Assembly (NCBI GenBank): GCA_030603185.1
Contig: JAUVYG010000005.1
Location: 1 to 43,516 of the forward strand
From: Actinomycetota bacterium
GTDB lineage: Bacteria > Actinomycetota > JAUVYG01
Direction of reading: 5' to 3'
DNA: 43,516 nt
Part shown: positions 1-8,197 of the stretch, piece by piece
Numbering within the stretch: position 1 is the first letter of the stretch
Layout: each line of letters starts with the position of its first letter
Translations under genes and position numbers: made by a program
The notes under the pieces: model-generated
The model's database searches: none
What the model was told of the DNA's origin: nothing
Seen by the model: only the letters and a program-made list of their open reading frames with translations

Positions 1-684
1 TGTGAGACCCCACTCAATCGCACGCTCAGGTTTCATGATGTCAAGGTTCTCAGTTCGGGCCTGAAATATTTCATTACCTGTAAGAAGTTCGTTGTACTCA
101 TCGATCCAATGAGGCATCTCGTCGCAGATCCGCAGAGCTGCGGCAAAGAACTCTTCGGGAGCGTCCTGAACGACACCGCCGACTCGTAGATAGTTGGGAG
201 TCATTCGGTAGCCAGCAACCAGCTCGAACAGGTCCAGTATCTTCTCGCGCTCTCTGAATCCGTAGAATGCAGGAGTCAGAGCTCCGACATCGAGGCCATA
301 GGTTCCGTAGAAGAACAGGTGGCTAGAGATTCGATTCAATTCAGCCATTATTATTCGAAGCCACTCAGCCCTAGGTGGAACTCTGACATCCATGAGTTTC
401 TCGACCGCTAGGGCATAGACCCACTCGTTAAAGAAGGCGCCAATGTAATCTGTCCTATCCAACAGCACAAAGACTTGATTGTAGTAGCGAGCCTCGGCCA
501 GTTTTTCTACACACCTGTGCAGATAGCCGATGTGCGACTTTGTGTTGACCACAACTTCTCCGTCAAGCTCAACCTCTAGATACAGAACACCATGAGTGCT
601 CGGATGCTGAGGTCCGAAGTTGACGGTGATCGTCTCTGTTTTTAAGTCTGTGTAAGCTTCTGTATCAATACTCTGATCAGGCAT
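1..684 (-). CDS. nuoD: NADH-quinone oxidoreductase subunit D (49 kDa), N-terminal part, runs off the left edge
   Basis: Reverse-strand translation from ATG at 684 gives [34 protein letters not shown]..., with the NuoD motif FGPQHPSTHGVL. The start overlaps the nuoC stop (TAATG). Confidence 0.95.
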   Translation of the reverse strand, partial: MPDQSIDTEAYTDLKTETITVNFGPQHPSTHGVLYLEVELDGEVVVNTKSHIGYLHRCVEKLAEARYYNQVFVLLDRTDYIGAFFNEWVYALAVEKLMDVRVPPRAEWLRIIMAELNRISSHLFFYGTYGLDVGALTPAFYGFREREKILDLFELVAGYRMTPNYLRVGGVVQDAPEEFFAAALRICDEMPHWIDEYNELLTGNEIFQARTENLDIMKPERAIEWGLT

Positions 685-1154
685 TATGCATCACTCAATA
701 GATAGCTGTCGATATCATCATGCGACCAGTCTTTCCGAAGAGGAAAACCGGGGAAATCATCGGCTAAAAGTAGTTTTCGTGGGTCTGGGTGACCAATGAA
801 CTCAACGCCGTAGAGTTCGGCAGTCTCACGCTCGTGCCAATTGGCAGTTACCCAGACGGGAGTAACGGTGGCAATTGATCCGCCATCCCTAGAAACCGAT
901 GCTCTCAGAACAAGGGCGTTGTGATCGCTGGTCCGATATAGGTGGTAAACGATTTCAATGGAGTCAGGATGGTCAAGTCCAGAAACATCATGTAGTAGGT
1001 CAAAATTCATTTCGTTGCGAACGACTTCGGCTACTTCAGTCATGGACTCACTTGGTACCGTGACATTGAATTTTCCGTCAGCCGTCGTAGCAACTGAGCC
1101 CTGGAAGCGGGTCGCAAGCTCTTCAGCGGCTTTGTTTAGATCCATATCAGACAT
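684..1154 (-). CDS. nuoC: NADH-quinone oxidoreductase subunit C
   Basis: 156 aa; NuoC-type motifs ([36 protein letters not shown]). Confidence 0.95.
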   Translation of the reverse strand: MSDMDLNKAAEELATRFQGSVATTADGKFNVTVPSESMTEVAEVVRNEMNFDLLHDVSGLDHPDSIEIVYHLYRTSDHNALVLRASVSRDGGSIATVTPVWVTANWHERETAELYGVEFIGHPDPRKLLLADDFPGFPLRKDWSHDDIDSYLLSDA

Positions 1155-1677
1155 GCTTGGCTATCTCTATTCTGCGATCCGCAAGAGTCATACGCCTGTC
1201 CTTTAGGCTCTCGGACTCGATTTTTTCTTGCAGCTTCATGAATCCATGCATCAGCGCTTCAGGCCTTGGGTGGCAACCTGGGATGTAGATGTCGACGGGC
1301 ACTACCTTATCAGCGCCCTTGACCACGTTGTATCCCTCTTGGAACACGCCACCACTGACAGCACATGCGCCCATAGCAATAACCCACTTAGGGTCTGCCA
1401 TCTGCTCGTAGAGGACCTGAGTAACCTCGACCATCTTCTTGTTGATGTTTCCAGCGATGATCATCACATCTGCCTGTCGAGGAGTTGCTCTAGGAATTAC
1501 ACCGAACCGCTCAAGGTCATACCGGGACATGTTTACGGATATAAGCTCGATAGCACAGCATGCGATACCAAAGGTAAGGAACCAAAGGGAAGACTTTCGA
1601 GCCCAGTTGAACACATTGTCTACGGTTGTAAGTAGTACTTTGGGCATTGGCGTGTCAGAAATGTGTGGAGGTGTCAT
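1147..1677 (-). CDS. nuoB: NADH-quinone oxidoreductase subunit B
   Basis: N2-cluster motifs ([27 protein letters not shown]). Likely start ATG at 1677 in an ATGA overlap with the nuoA stop; the ORF-track start at 1704 is probably too early. Confidence 0.95.
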   Translation of the reverse strand: MTPPHISDTPMPKVLLTTVDNVFNWARKSSLWFLTFGIACCAIELISVNMSRYDLERFGVIPRATPRQADVMIIAGNINKKMVEVTQVLYEQMADPKWVIAMGACAVSGGVFQEGYNVVKGADKVVPVDIYIPGCHPRPEALMHGFMKLQEKIESESLKDRRMTLADRRIEIAKHV

Positions 1678-2030
1678 ACCCAGCGAAGCACTCCCTTCTT
1701 CCAAGGATAGAGAAGACCCAGTAGAAGGATCATTATGAATATAAGCATTTCAACGAGTCCAAGTAGACCGAGCTGATTAAATGCAACGGCCCACGGGAAC
1801 ATGAACACAGTCTCAATATCGAAAATCAAAAACAGTAGAGCAAAAATGTAATACCGGATACTGGTCTTAACCCACGGCTGCCCGATGATGGGGACACCGC
1901 ACTCATAGGGGTCTGATTTGATATCGGACTGAACCGACGGTGAGAGGAAGCGCTCGACCATGAATATAAGCATCACAAAGCCGGCGGCTACGAGCATGAA
2001 TATCCAGATGTATAAAAGCTCTATTGGCAT
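1674..2030 (-). CDS. nuoA: NADH-quinone oxidoreductase subunit A
   Basis: 118 aa, three TM segments, NuoA motif [10 protein letters not shown]. Confidence 0.93.
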   Translation of the reverse strand: MPIELLYIWIFMLVAAGFVMLIFMVERFLSPSVQSDIKSDPYECGVPIIGQPWVKTSIRYYIFALLFLIFDIETVFMFPWAVAFNQLGLLGLVEMLIFIMILLLGLLYPWKKGVLRWV

Positions 2031-2095
2031 TAGCTAACCTCTCTTGCGCGATCGCATCCGTCGCACCGTGAGATTGAACGAACTGTTCCGGCGCA

Positions 2096-2113
2096 AACGG
2101 TATCTCTACCGTT
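2096..2113. repeat. Inverted repeat AACGGTA-TCTC-TACCGTT in the fdh-nuoA intergenic region
   Basis: Perfect 7-bp arms with a 4-nt loop; outer GC.../...GC pairing with a bulge can extend it. No U-tract on the minus strand. Confidence 0.5.
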
Positions 2114-2160
2114 GTGCACTCCGAGCATTTTAGCAATGGGGTTTTGCTGCATCAAGGGAA

Positions 2161-5100
2161 TTAATCCAGCTTCTCTATACGAGCGGCCGACATCTTGAAC
2201 GCGGGGGTTTTAGATGCGGGATCCATTGAGCCGCTAGTGAGCCGATTAGCTGGCGCTTCCGCGAAATGGAACGGAAGGAACACAACGCCCTCTGGAGGCA
2301 TGTTGCTCTCCTTCACCTTTACTTCAACGGACCCTCTTTTGGTCACGACCCGTACTTTTTCCCCATCCGAAACTCCCAATCTGCGCACATCTTCAGGATT
2401 GACCTCGAGTCCCGCCTCGGGAGTGAGCTTGTCTAGAGCCTCTGATCTTCTGCTCATGGTTCCGGTGTGAAAGTGCTGTAGCATGCGTCCCGTAGAGAGC
2501 TGGAATGGGAACTCATCCTCTGGAAGTTCGCCGCGGCCATTCTGCTCGATCACTGTGAATCGACCACGGCCGCGAGGGAACGATTCCCCGTACAGGACTC
2601 TGGTTCCAGAATGATCGGTGTCGGGCACAGGCCACATGAGGTCATTATTCCCGAGCCTCTCATGCCTTACTCCGGCGTACTGCGGTACAAGCCCAGCAAG
2701 CTCCTCCATGATCTCAGCCGACTCCGTGTACGACATCGGGTAACCCATCTTTGTCGAGACCTCGGAGATTACCTGCCAATCGGTGCGGGACTCCCCTATC
2801 GGAGGAATGGCAGGCCTGATCAGTTGAACGCGTCGTTCGGTATTGGTAAAAGTGCCGTGCTTCTCAGCAAAAGATTGCACTGGAAGTACGACATCGGCTA
2901 GCTCGGCGGTCTCAGACAAGAATATGTCCTGGACGACCAGTAGCTCCAGATTGTTCAGGGCTTTTCTGACATGGTCAATGTCAGGGCTACTCATCATCGG
3001 ATTCTCACCCTGAATGTAGAGGGCCTTGAGCTCTCCAGTAGCAGCGGCATCCTCCATCTCAACGACGGTCAGCCCCTCTGCATCAGGGACAGTGGCGCCC
3101 CAGGCTTTTGAGAACTTCTCGCGCACTGCGGGATCAGATACTTTTTGGTATCCGGGCAAAGTAGTAGGCAACCCCATATCGCTGGCACCCTGAACATTGT
3201 TCTGCCCTCTCAGAGGCATCAGGCCGGTTCCAGGCCTTCCGATATGGCCGGTCATCAACGCTAGATTAACAAGGCCGTATGCACCGTTAACACCCGCGAT
3301 ATGCTGGGTGATGCCCATTCCCCACAGGATCATTCCTCGTTTGGCTTTTCCATAGATCAGAGCAGCTTCTCTCAATCGATCGGCTGGAATACCTGTAAGC
3401 TCAGCTACATCCTCAGGGCTGTAATCAGCAAGTACGGTCTTTAGCTCTTCGAATCCTTCTGTTCGGGCTGAGATGAAGTCTTCGTCGATCAATCCCTCAT
3501 CCAGGATGACTCGAGCCATGGCATTCAGAACCGCAACATTACTGCCGGCACTTGGTCTTAGCCAGACATCGCTGTGCTCCACCATTTCGATTCGGCGAGG
3601 GTCGATGACGATAATGGAGGCATCCCGCTCATGCTTTGCAGCAAGAGCAACATTCGAAATCACTGGATGAGTCTCAGTGGTATTCGAGCCGATCACGATG
3701 ATGGCATCTGCTTCACCGATGTCTCGAGTCGTGGCGGAAGGGGCGCTACTACCCAGAGCCTCACCGAGGGCCACTGCAGAAGCGATATGACAAAGTCGTG
3801 CGCAATGGTCGACATTATTGGTGCCGATGGTGGCGCGCATGAACTTTTGGAAAATATAATTCTCTTCATTGGTGGCTTTGGACGAGTTCAAGCCGCCTAT
3901 GGCCCCAGGACCATTCTCTTTCAGGATTGCTCCTAGGCGATCAGCAACATAGGTAGTTGCTTCATCCCATGACACGGGTTCGAGTGCTGCCCCTTTTCCA
4001 CCCTTGCGAATCATGGGGGTCGTCAAGCGATCCTCATGATTGATGAAGTCAAAACCAAAGCGCCCTTTGACGCACAGATTGCCTTCATTGGCCTCAGAAT
4101 CAAAGGAATTCGAGACCGCTACAACCTTTCCATCCTCGGTCTGCAGATCGAATACGCATCCGACTCCGCAATAGACGCAGGTGGTTGATGTCTTGTCTCT
4201 GGTGGAGGCGCGCATCTTCCCCTTATCTGTGAGGTCCTTGAGTGCACCGGTAGGACATGCTGAGACGCACTGTCCACAGTTATTGCAGACAGTGTCCCTA
4301 AAGTCTGTGGTCCCACTTACCAGAGCCGGATACTCGTCCGAGTCGACGGTGTAGACCTTCCGGCGTTGCACCTCGTCGCAGATCCGGACACAGTTGTGGC
4401 ATTTAATGCATTTCTCTTTGTCCATCACAAAGAATGGGTAGCTCGTCAGTTGAGTTAGTTGCTTGTCACCTTTGAACTCTTGGGTGCCAGCCTTATATTT
4501 GATCGAGTTCTCTTGAAGCTGGCACTCTCCAGCAGCCTGACAGATACATTGCAGGCATCGCTCAGCCTCAGCCTTAGCTTGCTCATCCGTGAAGCCTGTG
4601 TCGACCTCACGGAACGCTCCGCTGGCATCATCGGCGCCAAGATTGCCTGGGGTGATCTCGACACCGAACGTCGAGTTGCGAGGCTCAGCCTCAATGGCAG
4701 GCATAGACGCTCTCGGTGTGGTGTTCTCTGTGTGCGCGCCGATATCGAACAGGGTGGGATTCTCTTCAGCCACAATTCGAGCGATATCCCGTTGGTCATT
4801 ACCTTCTAGGAAGGCAGATATGGCCTTGGCAGCACGACGACCGCCTCCAACTGCTTCAACTACTGTCGCTGCGCCTGTCTCACAGTCACCGGCTGCAAAC
4901 ACTCTTGGCAGGCTCGACATCATGGTGGATTCATCCACATTGATCGATCCCCAGCCGGTAAGTGACATGTCTTCCTTCGTGCCAGGCATATCAACGTCCT
5001 GCCCGATCGCCAGAAGGATGTTGTCGACGACAATGTCAAACTCTGAACCCTCGACCGGTTCCGGTCTGCGCCTACCGCTATCGTCCGCTTCGCCCAGGGC

Positions 5101-6324
5101 CATTCTCTTACAGGTCATCACTAGGCTGCCATCTGCCGCCTCAGATATCGAGACAGGAGCGGTCAGGAGCTCTAGCTCAACACCTTCGACCTCGCACTCA
5201 TGGATCTCGTGCGCGCTTGCCGGCATCTCATCACGACCGCGACGATATACGAGCGAAACATTGCTCGCGCCCAACCTTCGAGAGGTACGAGCTGCATCAG
5301 CAGCTGTAAATCCTCCACCAATGACAGCAACGCGATCACCGACGGTAGTTCGCTTGCCTCGGTTTACCTCGGCAAGGAACTCAATGGCAGAGTAAACGCC
5401 CTCGCTGTCCTCACCATCCACACGAGCTGCTTTACCCACGCTGGCCCCGATGCCCATGAACACTGCGTCATGTCCTGAGTCGGTCAGCCCAGTAATGGAT
5501 ATGTCGCGTCCAAGAAACTTACCGGTCTCTAGTTTCACGCCAAGATCCAGAATGTCCTGAATCTCTTGGTCTAGAACGTCTTTGGGCAGTCGGTAGGGCG
5601 GGATCCCGTAGCGAAGCATCCCACCGGCCTTTTCGAGGCCTTCGTAGATGGTCACATCATGACCATCCAGCGCAAGGTAATAGGCGGCTGATAGCCCCGC
5701 AGGGCCGCCACCGACGACTGCAACGGATTTTCCTGTTGCAGGCTCACAATCCGGTTGGGTCTTGTCCCCGGCCTCGACAGCCTTATCCGCGGCATGGCGC
5801 TTCAACCAACAAATGGCCACCGGCTCACCATCGATCTGCGAGCGACGACAAACTGTTTCGCAGGGCGCAGGACATACGCGTCCGATCACTCCCGGCAACG
5901 GAAGGCGTTCTTTGATAAGAGTAGTTGCCGCTCCGAACTCGCCCTTGGCTATTAGGTCGATGTAGCCGGCCACATCAATGCCTGCTGGACATTTGTACTG
6001 GCATGGCGGCAAACAGTACGCATTGTGATTCTCTAGATACTCGCTGAGAATGACCCGTCGGCTCTCGACCAGGGCGGGAGAGTCAACAGTGATCGCCTGC
6101 CCATCCTCAGCGGCGGTCTGACAAGCAAGTACCGGCTCGGATTGCCCACTTATCTCTACGGCACAGACACCGCACCTACCGACAGGTTTGGTGCGAGGGT
6201 CAGAGCAGAGGTTCGGAATGTGCACACCGGCCCGCAATGCGGCCTTAAGTATGGTGTCACCAGTAAGCGCAGGTACGGAAGTGCCGTCTATATCTATTGT
6301 GACTGTCGCCGTTTGAATACTCAT
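2161..6324 (-). CDS. Multidomain formate dehydrogenase: 2Fe-2S ferredoxin + GltD/NfnB-type FAD/NAD(P) oxidoreductase + 2x[4Fe-4S] + FdhA molybdopterin catalytic domain (Cys form)
   Basis: About 1387 aa. N-terminal CxxxxxxxCGRCGVC-type 2Fe-2S region; Fer4_20-like CLPPCQYKCPAGIDVAGY; GltD dinucleotide motif VAVVGGGPAGLSAAYYLALDGHDVTIYE; ferredoxin motifs CIKCHNCVRICDE and CNNCGQCVSACPTGAL; FdhA motifs TTCVYCGVGCVFDLQ and NVDHCARLCHIAS. ATG at 6324 is preferred over TTG at 6330. Confidence 0.93.
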   Translation of the reverse strand: MSIQTATVTIDIDGTSVPALTGDTILKAALRAGVHIPNLCSDPRTKPVGRCGVCAVEISGQSEPVLACQTAAEDGQAITVDSPALVESRRVILSEYLENHNAYCLPPCQYKCPAGIDVAGYIDLIAKGEFGAATTLIKERLPLPGVIGRVCPAPCETVCRRSQIDGEPVAICWLKRHAADKAVEAGDKTQPDCEPATGKSVAVVGGGPAGLSAAYYLALDGHDVTIYEGLEKAGGMLRYGIPPYRLPKDVLDQEIQDILDLGVKLETGKFLGRDISITGLTDSGHDAVFMGIGASVGKAARVDGEDSEGVYSAIEFLAEVNRGKRTTVGDRVAVIGGGFTAADAARTSRRLGASNVSLVYRRGRDEMPASAHEIHECEVEGVELELLTAPVSISEAADGSLVMTCKRMALGEADDSGRRRPEPVEGSEFDIVVDNILLAIGQDVDMPGTKEDMSLTGWGSINVDESTMMSSLPRVFAAGDCETGAATVVEAVGGGRRAAKAISAFLEGNDQRDIARIVAEENPTLFDIGAHTENTTPRASMPAIEAEPRNSTFGVEITPGNLGADDASGAFREVDTGFTDEQAKAEAERCLQCICQAAGECQLQENSIKYKAGTQEFKGDKQLTQLTSYPFFVMDKEKCIKCHNCVRICDEVQRRKVYTVDSDEYPALVSGTTDFRDTVCNNCGQCVSACPTGALKDLTDKGKMRASTRDKTSTTCVYCGVGCVFDLQTEDGKVVAVSNSFDSEANEGNLCVKGRFGFDFINHEDRLTTPMIRKGGKGAALEPVSWDEATTYVADRLGAILKENGPGAIGGLNSSKATNEENYIFQKFMRATIGTNNVDHCARLCHIASAVALGEALGSSAPSATTRDIGEADAIIVIGSNTTETHPVISNVALAAKHERDASIIVIDPRRIEMVEHSDVWLRPSAGSNVAVLNAMARVILDEGLIDEDFISARTEGFEELKTVLADYSPEDVAELTGIPADRLREAALIYGKAKRGMILWGMGITQHIAGVNGAYGLVNLALMTGHIGRPGTGLMPLRGQNNVQGASDMGLPTTLPGYQKVSDPAVREKFSKAWGATVPDAEGLTVVEMEDAAATGELKALYIQGENPMMSSPDIDHVRKALNNLELLVVQDIFLSETAELADVVLPVQSFAEKHGTFTNTERRVQLIRPAIPPIGESRTDWQVISEVSTKMGYPMSYTESAEIMEELAGLVPQYAGVRHERLGNNDLMWPVPDTDHSGTRVLYGESFPRGRGRFTVIEQNGRGELPEDEFPFQLSTGRMLQHFHTGTMSRRSEALDKLTPEAGLEVNPEDVRRLGVSDGEKVRVVTKRGSVEVKVKESNMPPEGVVFLPFHFAEAPANRLTSGSMDPASKTPAFKMSAARIEKLD

Positions 6325-6386
6325 GATCAAATAACCCTTTTGTCGAACGGGCGAACCCGCTTACTTCCGGCAAATAACATGAGAGA

Positions 6387-6472
6387 GCGCCCAGGCGACC
6401 GACAGCCCTCTAGATCTAAGCAAACAGGTGCTTCCGAGTGGTTTACTCCACTTGCGCCAGTCACACCTGCTA
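6387..6472 (-). ncRNA. ZTP/ZMP (pfl motif) riboswitch aptamer upstream of the formate dehydrogenase fusion
   Basis: Minus strand: GCAGGTGTGACTGGCGCAAGTGGAGTAAACCACTCGGAAGCACCTGTTTGCTTAGATCTAGAGGGCTGTCGGTCGCCTGGGC. It contains the pfl hallmarks GUGACUGGCG, GUGG...CCAC hairpin, GGAAGC closing CAGGUG/CACCUG (P1), and downstream CGCCUGGGC. Confidence 0.9.
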
Positions 6473-6492
6473 AATGTTGAAAACGTAGAACG

Positions 6493-6522
6493 ATTCTACC
6501 AGAGCGAACTGGTTCGTCTCAA
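6493..6522 (-). promoter_or_regulatory. Putative sigma70-type promoter for the riboswitch-fdh-nuo transcript
   Basis: TTGAGA - 18 nt - TAGAAT on the minus strand, about 20 nt upstream of the aptamer. Confidence 0.5.
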
Positions 6523-6536
6523 CGAAATTCGGGCTT

Positions 6537-7337
6537 CTAGTCCTCTAGGTATGGATCCAGGTAGGAGTCAAAGTACAGAGTGTCGTTGCGGAATATCTCT
6601 GAGGTCCGAAGAACGCCCATCAAGTCCTTGTCCATCGGGTCAAGAATCGCTGAATCAAGACCATGGTTCATAAGGAACACTAGGTAGATCTTGGTGAGCA
6701 TGTTCTTAAGCTTGCTCGGGGCGCCATTAGAGATGTTGCTCAGACCGACTACCGTGTGTACCTGCGGATCACTAAGCTCACGGAACATCGTCAGGGCCTC
6801 AAAAGTCTCTTTTGGTGGCTGAAGCGACTGCGCGGTGGTAATTGAGAGAACCAAAGGATCGAGGTAAAGGTCGTCAGGTGAGACTCCCTCCACCATGCAA
6901 CGACCGAGGATCTCAGCAGCTATCATTACCCTCTCGTTCGCATCCCTCGGAATACCTTTGTCGGTCATCGTCAAGCCGATGATCTTCGCTCCGTATTTTG
7001 CTGCGAGTGGGATCATGGAGTCCATTCGCTCCACGTCACCCGATGTCGAGTTGATCATCGCTTGACCGTTATGCACTTTGAGTCCTGCCTCGATAGCAGC
7101 AGCATTGGTGGTATCAAGGCAAATGGGCTTGTCGACCTCGGCCTGAACCTGAGTGACCAACCACTCCATCAATTCCGGACCGTCCTTAGAGGCAGGTCCT
7201 ATGCTGATGTCAATGTAGTCAGCGCCAGCAGCAGCCTGTCGCTTCGCCATATCGATGATCGGAGCGGCATCGCGCTCTTTCATCGCAGCGCCGATCCTTT
7301 TGGATATGACTGAGATTCTTTCGCCAATAAGCAGCAT
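6537..7337 (-). CDS. acsE: 5-methyltetrahydrofolate:corrinoid/iron-sulfur protein methyltransferase
   Basis: 266 aa; pterin-binding methyltransferase (MLLIGERISVISKRIGAAMKERD..., AAAGADYIDISIGP, VGLSNISNGAP). Confidence 0.93.
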   Translation of the reverse strand: MLLIGERISVISKRIGAAMKERDAAPIIDMAKRQAAAGADYIDISIGPASKDGPELMEWLVTQVQAEVDKPICLDTTNAAAIEAGLKVHNGQAMINSTSGDVERMDSMIPLAAKYGAKIIGLTMTDKGIPRDANERVMIAAEILGRCMVEGVSPDDLYLDPLVLSITTAQSLQPPKETFEALTMFRELSDPQVHTVVGLSNISNGAPSKLKNMLTKIYLVFLMNHGLDSAILDPMDKDLMGVLRTSEIFRNDTLYFDSYLDPYLED

Positions 7338-7391
7338 TAAATGTTTTCTCCCTTGAGCATGAATACGAACCTTAGAAAGATAACCAAAAGG

Positions 7392-8174
7392 TTACTCAGT
7401 ATTCAAGAGCTGTTCCAGCCTTTTTGCCAGCTCGGATACCTTCTCAACTAATTGTGGGTCCTTATCGTAGGCCGATTGACCGGAGAGATCAGCCTCTCGA
7501 GTGGCAGCACTCTCTGACACGTAACCCAGGACAGGAATGCCAGGAACAGCCGCCTCGATCCTCTTGGCTTCCTCTTCATCACGGACCTTATTGACCACGA
7601 TAAACAGGCGCTCAACACCAATATCCTTTGCCAGGCGTGAAATAGTCTTGGCCGTCTGAACACTTCGCATCCCGGGTTCGACCACTATTACAAGGGCGTC
7701 CATCCCCTCAGCGGTTGAGCGAGCCAAGTGCTCAATGCCCGCCTCCATATCCATGATCACGACATCATCCCGATCTACGACAAGATGGCGCATCATTGTT
7801 CGAACCAAGGCGCTCTCTGGGCACACACAGCCGGTACCACCGTGGTCTATTCCACCCATAACCATGACTTTGACCCCGTTCACCTCGCGGGCAAGGGTCT
7901 CTGGTAGATCATCGACTCTAGGGTTGAGCTTGAAGAAACCACCGATGGTGCCTGGCTTAGCTCCAGTACGCTCGATAACGAGGTCCTTCATCTCAGCAAT
8001 AGGAGTGAATTCCAGCGCCTCTTCCATCTCCATTCCGATGGCAACACTAAGATTGGCGTCCGGATCTGCATCGACAGCGAACACTGTCTTCCCTTGGTCC
8101 GCGTAGTACCTGGCAAGAGTCGAAGAGATCGTGGTCTTCCCTACTCCGCCTTTTCCGGTGATAGCTAACTTCAT
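7392..8174 (-). CDS. cooC: CooC/AcsF-type nickel-insertion ATPase
   Basis: 260 aa; deviant Walker A GKGGVGKTTISSTLARYYADQGKTVFAVDADPD; CVCPESALVRTMMRHLVVDRDDVVIMDMEAGIEHLARSTA. Confidence 0.92.
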   Translation of the reverse strand: MKLAITGKGGVGKTTISSTLARYYADQGKTVFAVDADPDANLSVAIGMEMEEALEFTPIAEMKDLVIERTGAKPGTIGGFFKLNPRVDDLPETLAREVNGVKVMVMGGIDHGGTGCVCPESALVRTMMRHLVVDRDDVVIMDMEAGIEHLARSTAEGMDALVIVVEPGMRSVQTAKTISRLAKDIGVERLFIVVNKVRDEEEAKRIEAAVPGIPVLGYVSESAATREADLSGQSAYDKDPQLVEKVSELAKRLEQLLNTE

Positions 8175-8197
8175 GCTGTCTGCTTCCCCTTGTCTCT

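Noticed and set aside
1903-2136. 77-aa minus-strand ORF before nuoA
   Set aside because: Overlaps nuoA in another frame; no domain; likely spurious.
3780-3860. Selenocysteine (UGA) at the FdhA active site
   Set aside because: The site reads NVDHCARLCH with a Cys codon; no in-frame UGA, so no Sec insertion.
4589-5395. 268-aa plus-strand ORF
   Set aside because: Antisense to the well-supported FDH fusion; low-complexity Ser/Arg/Pro composition typical of shadow ORFs.
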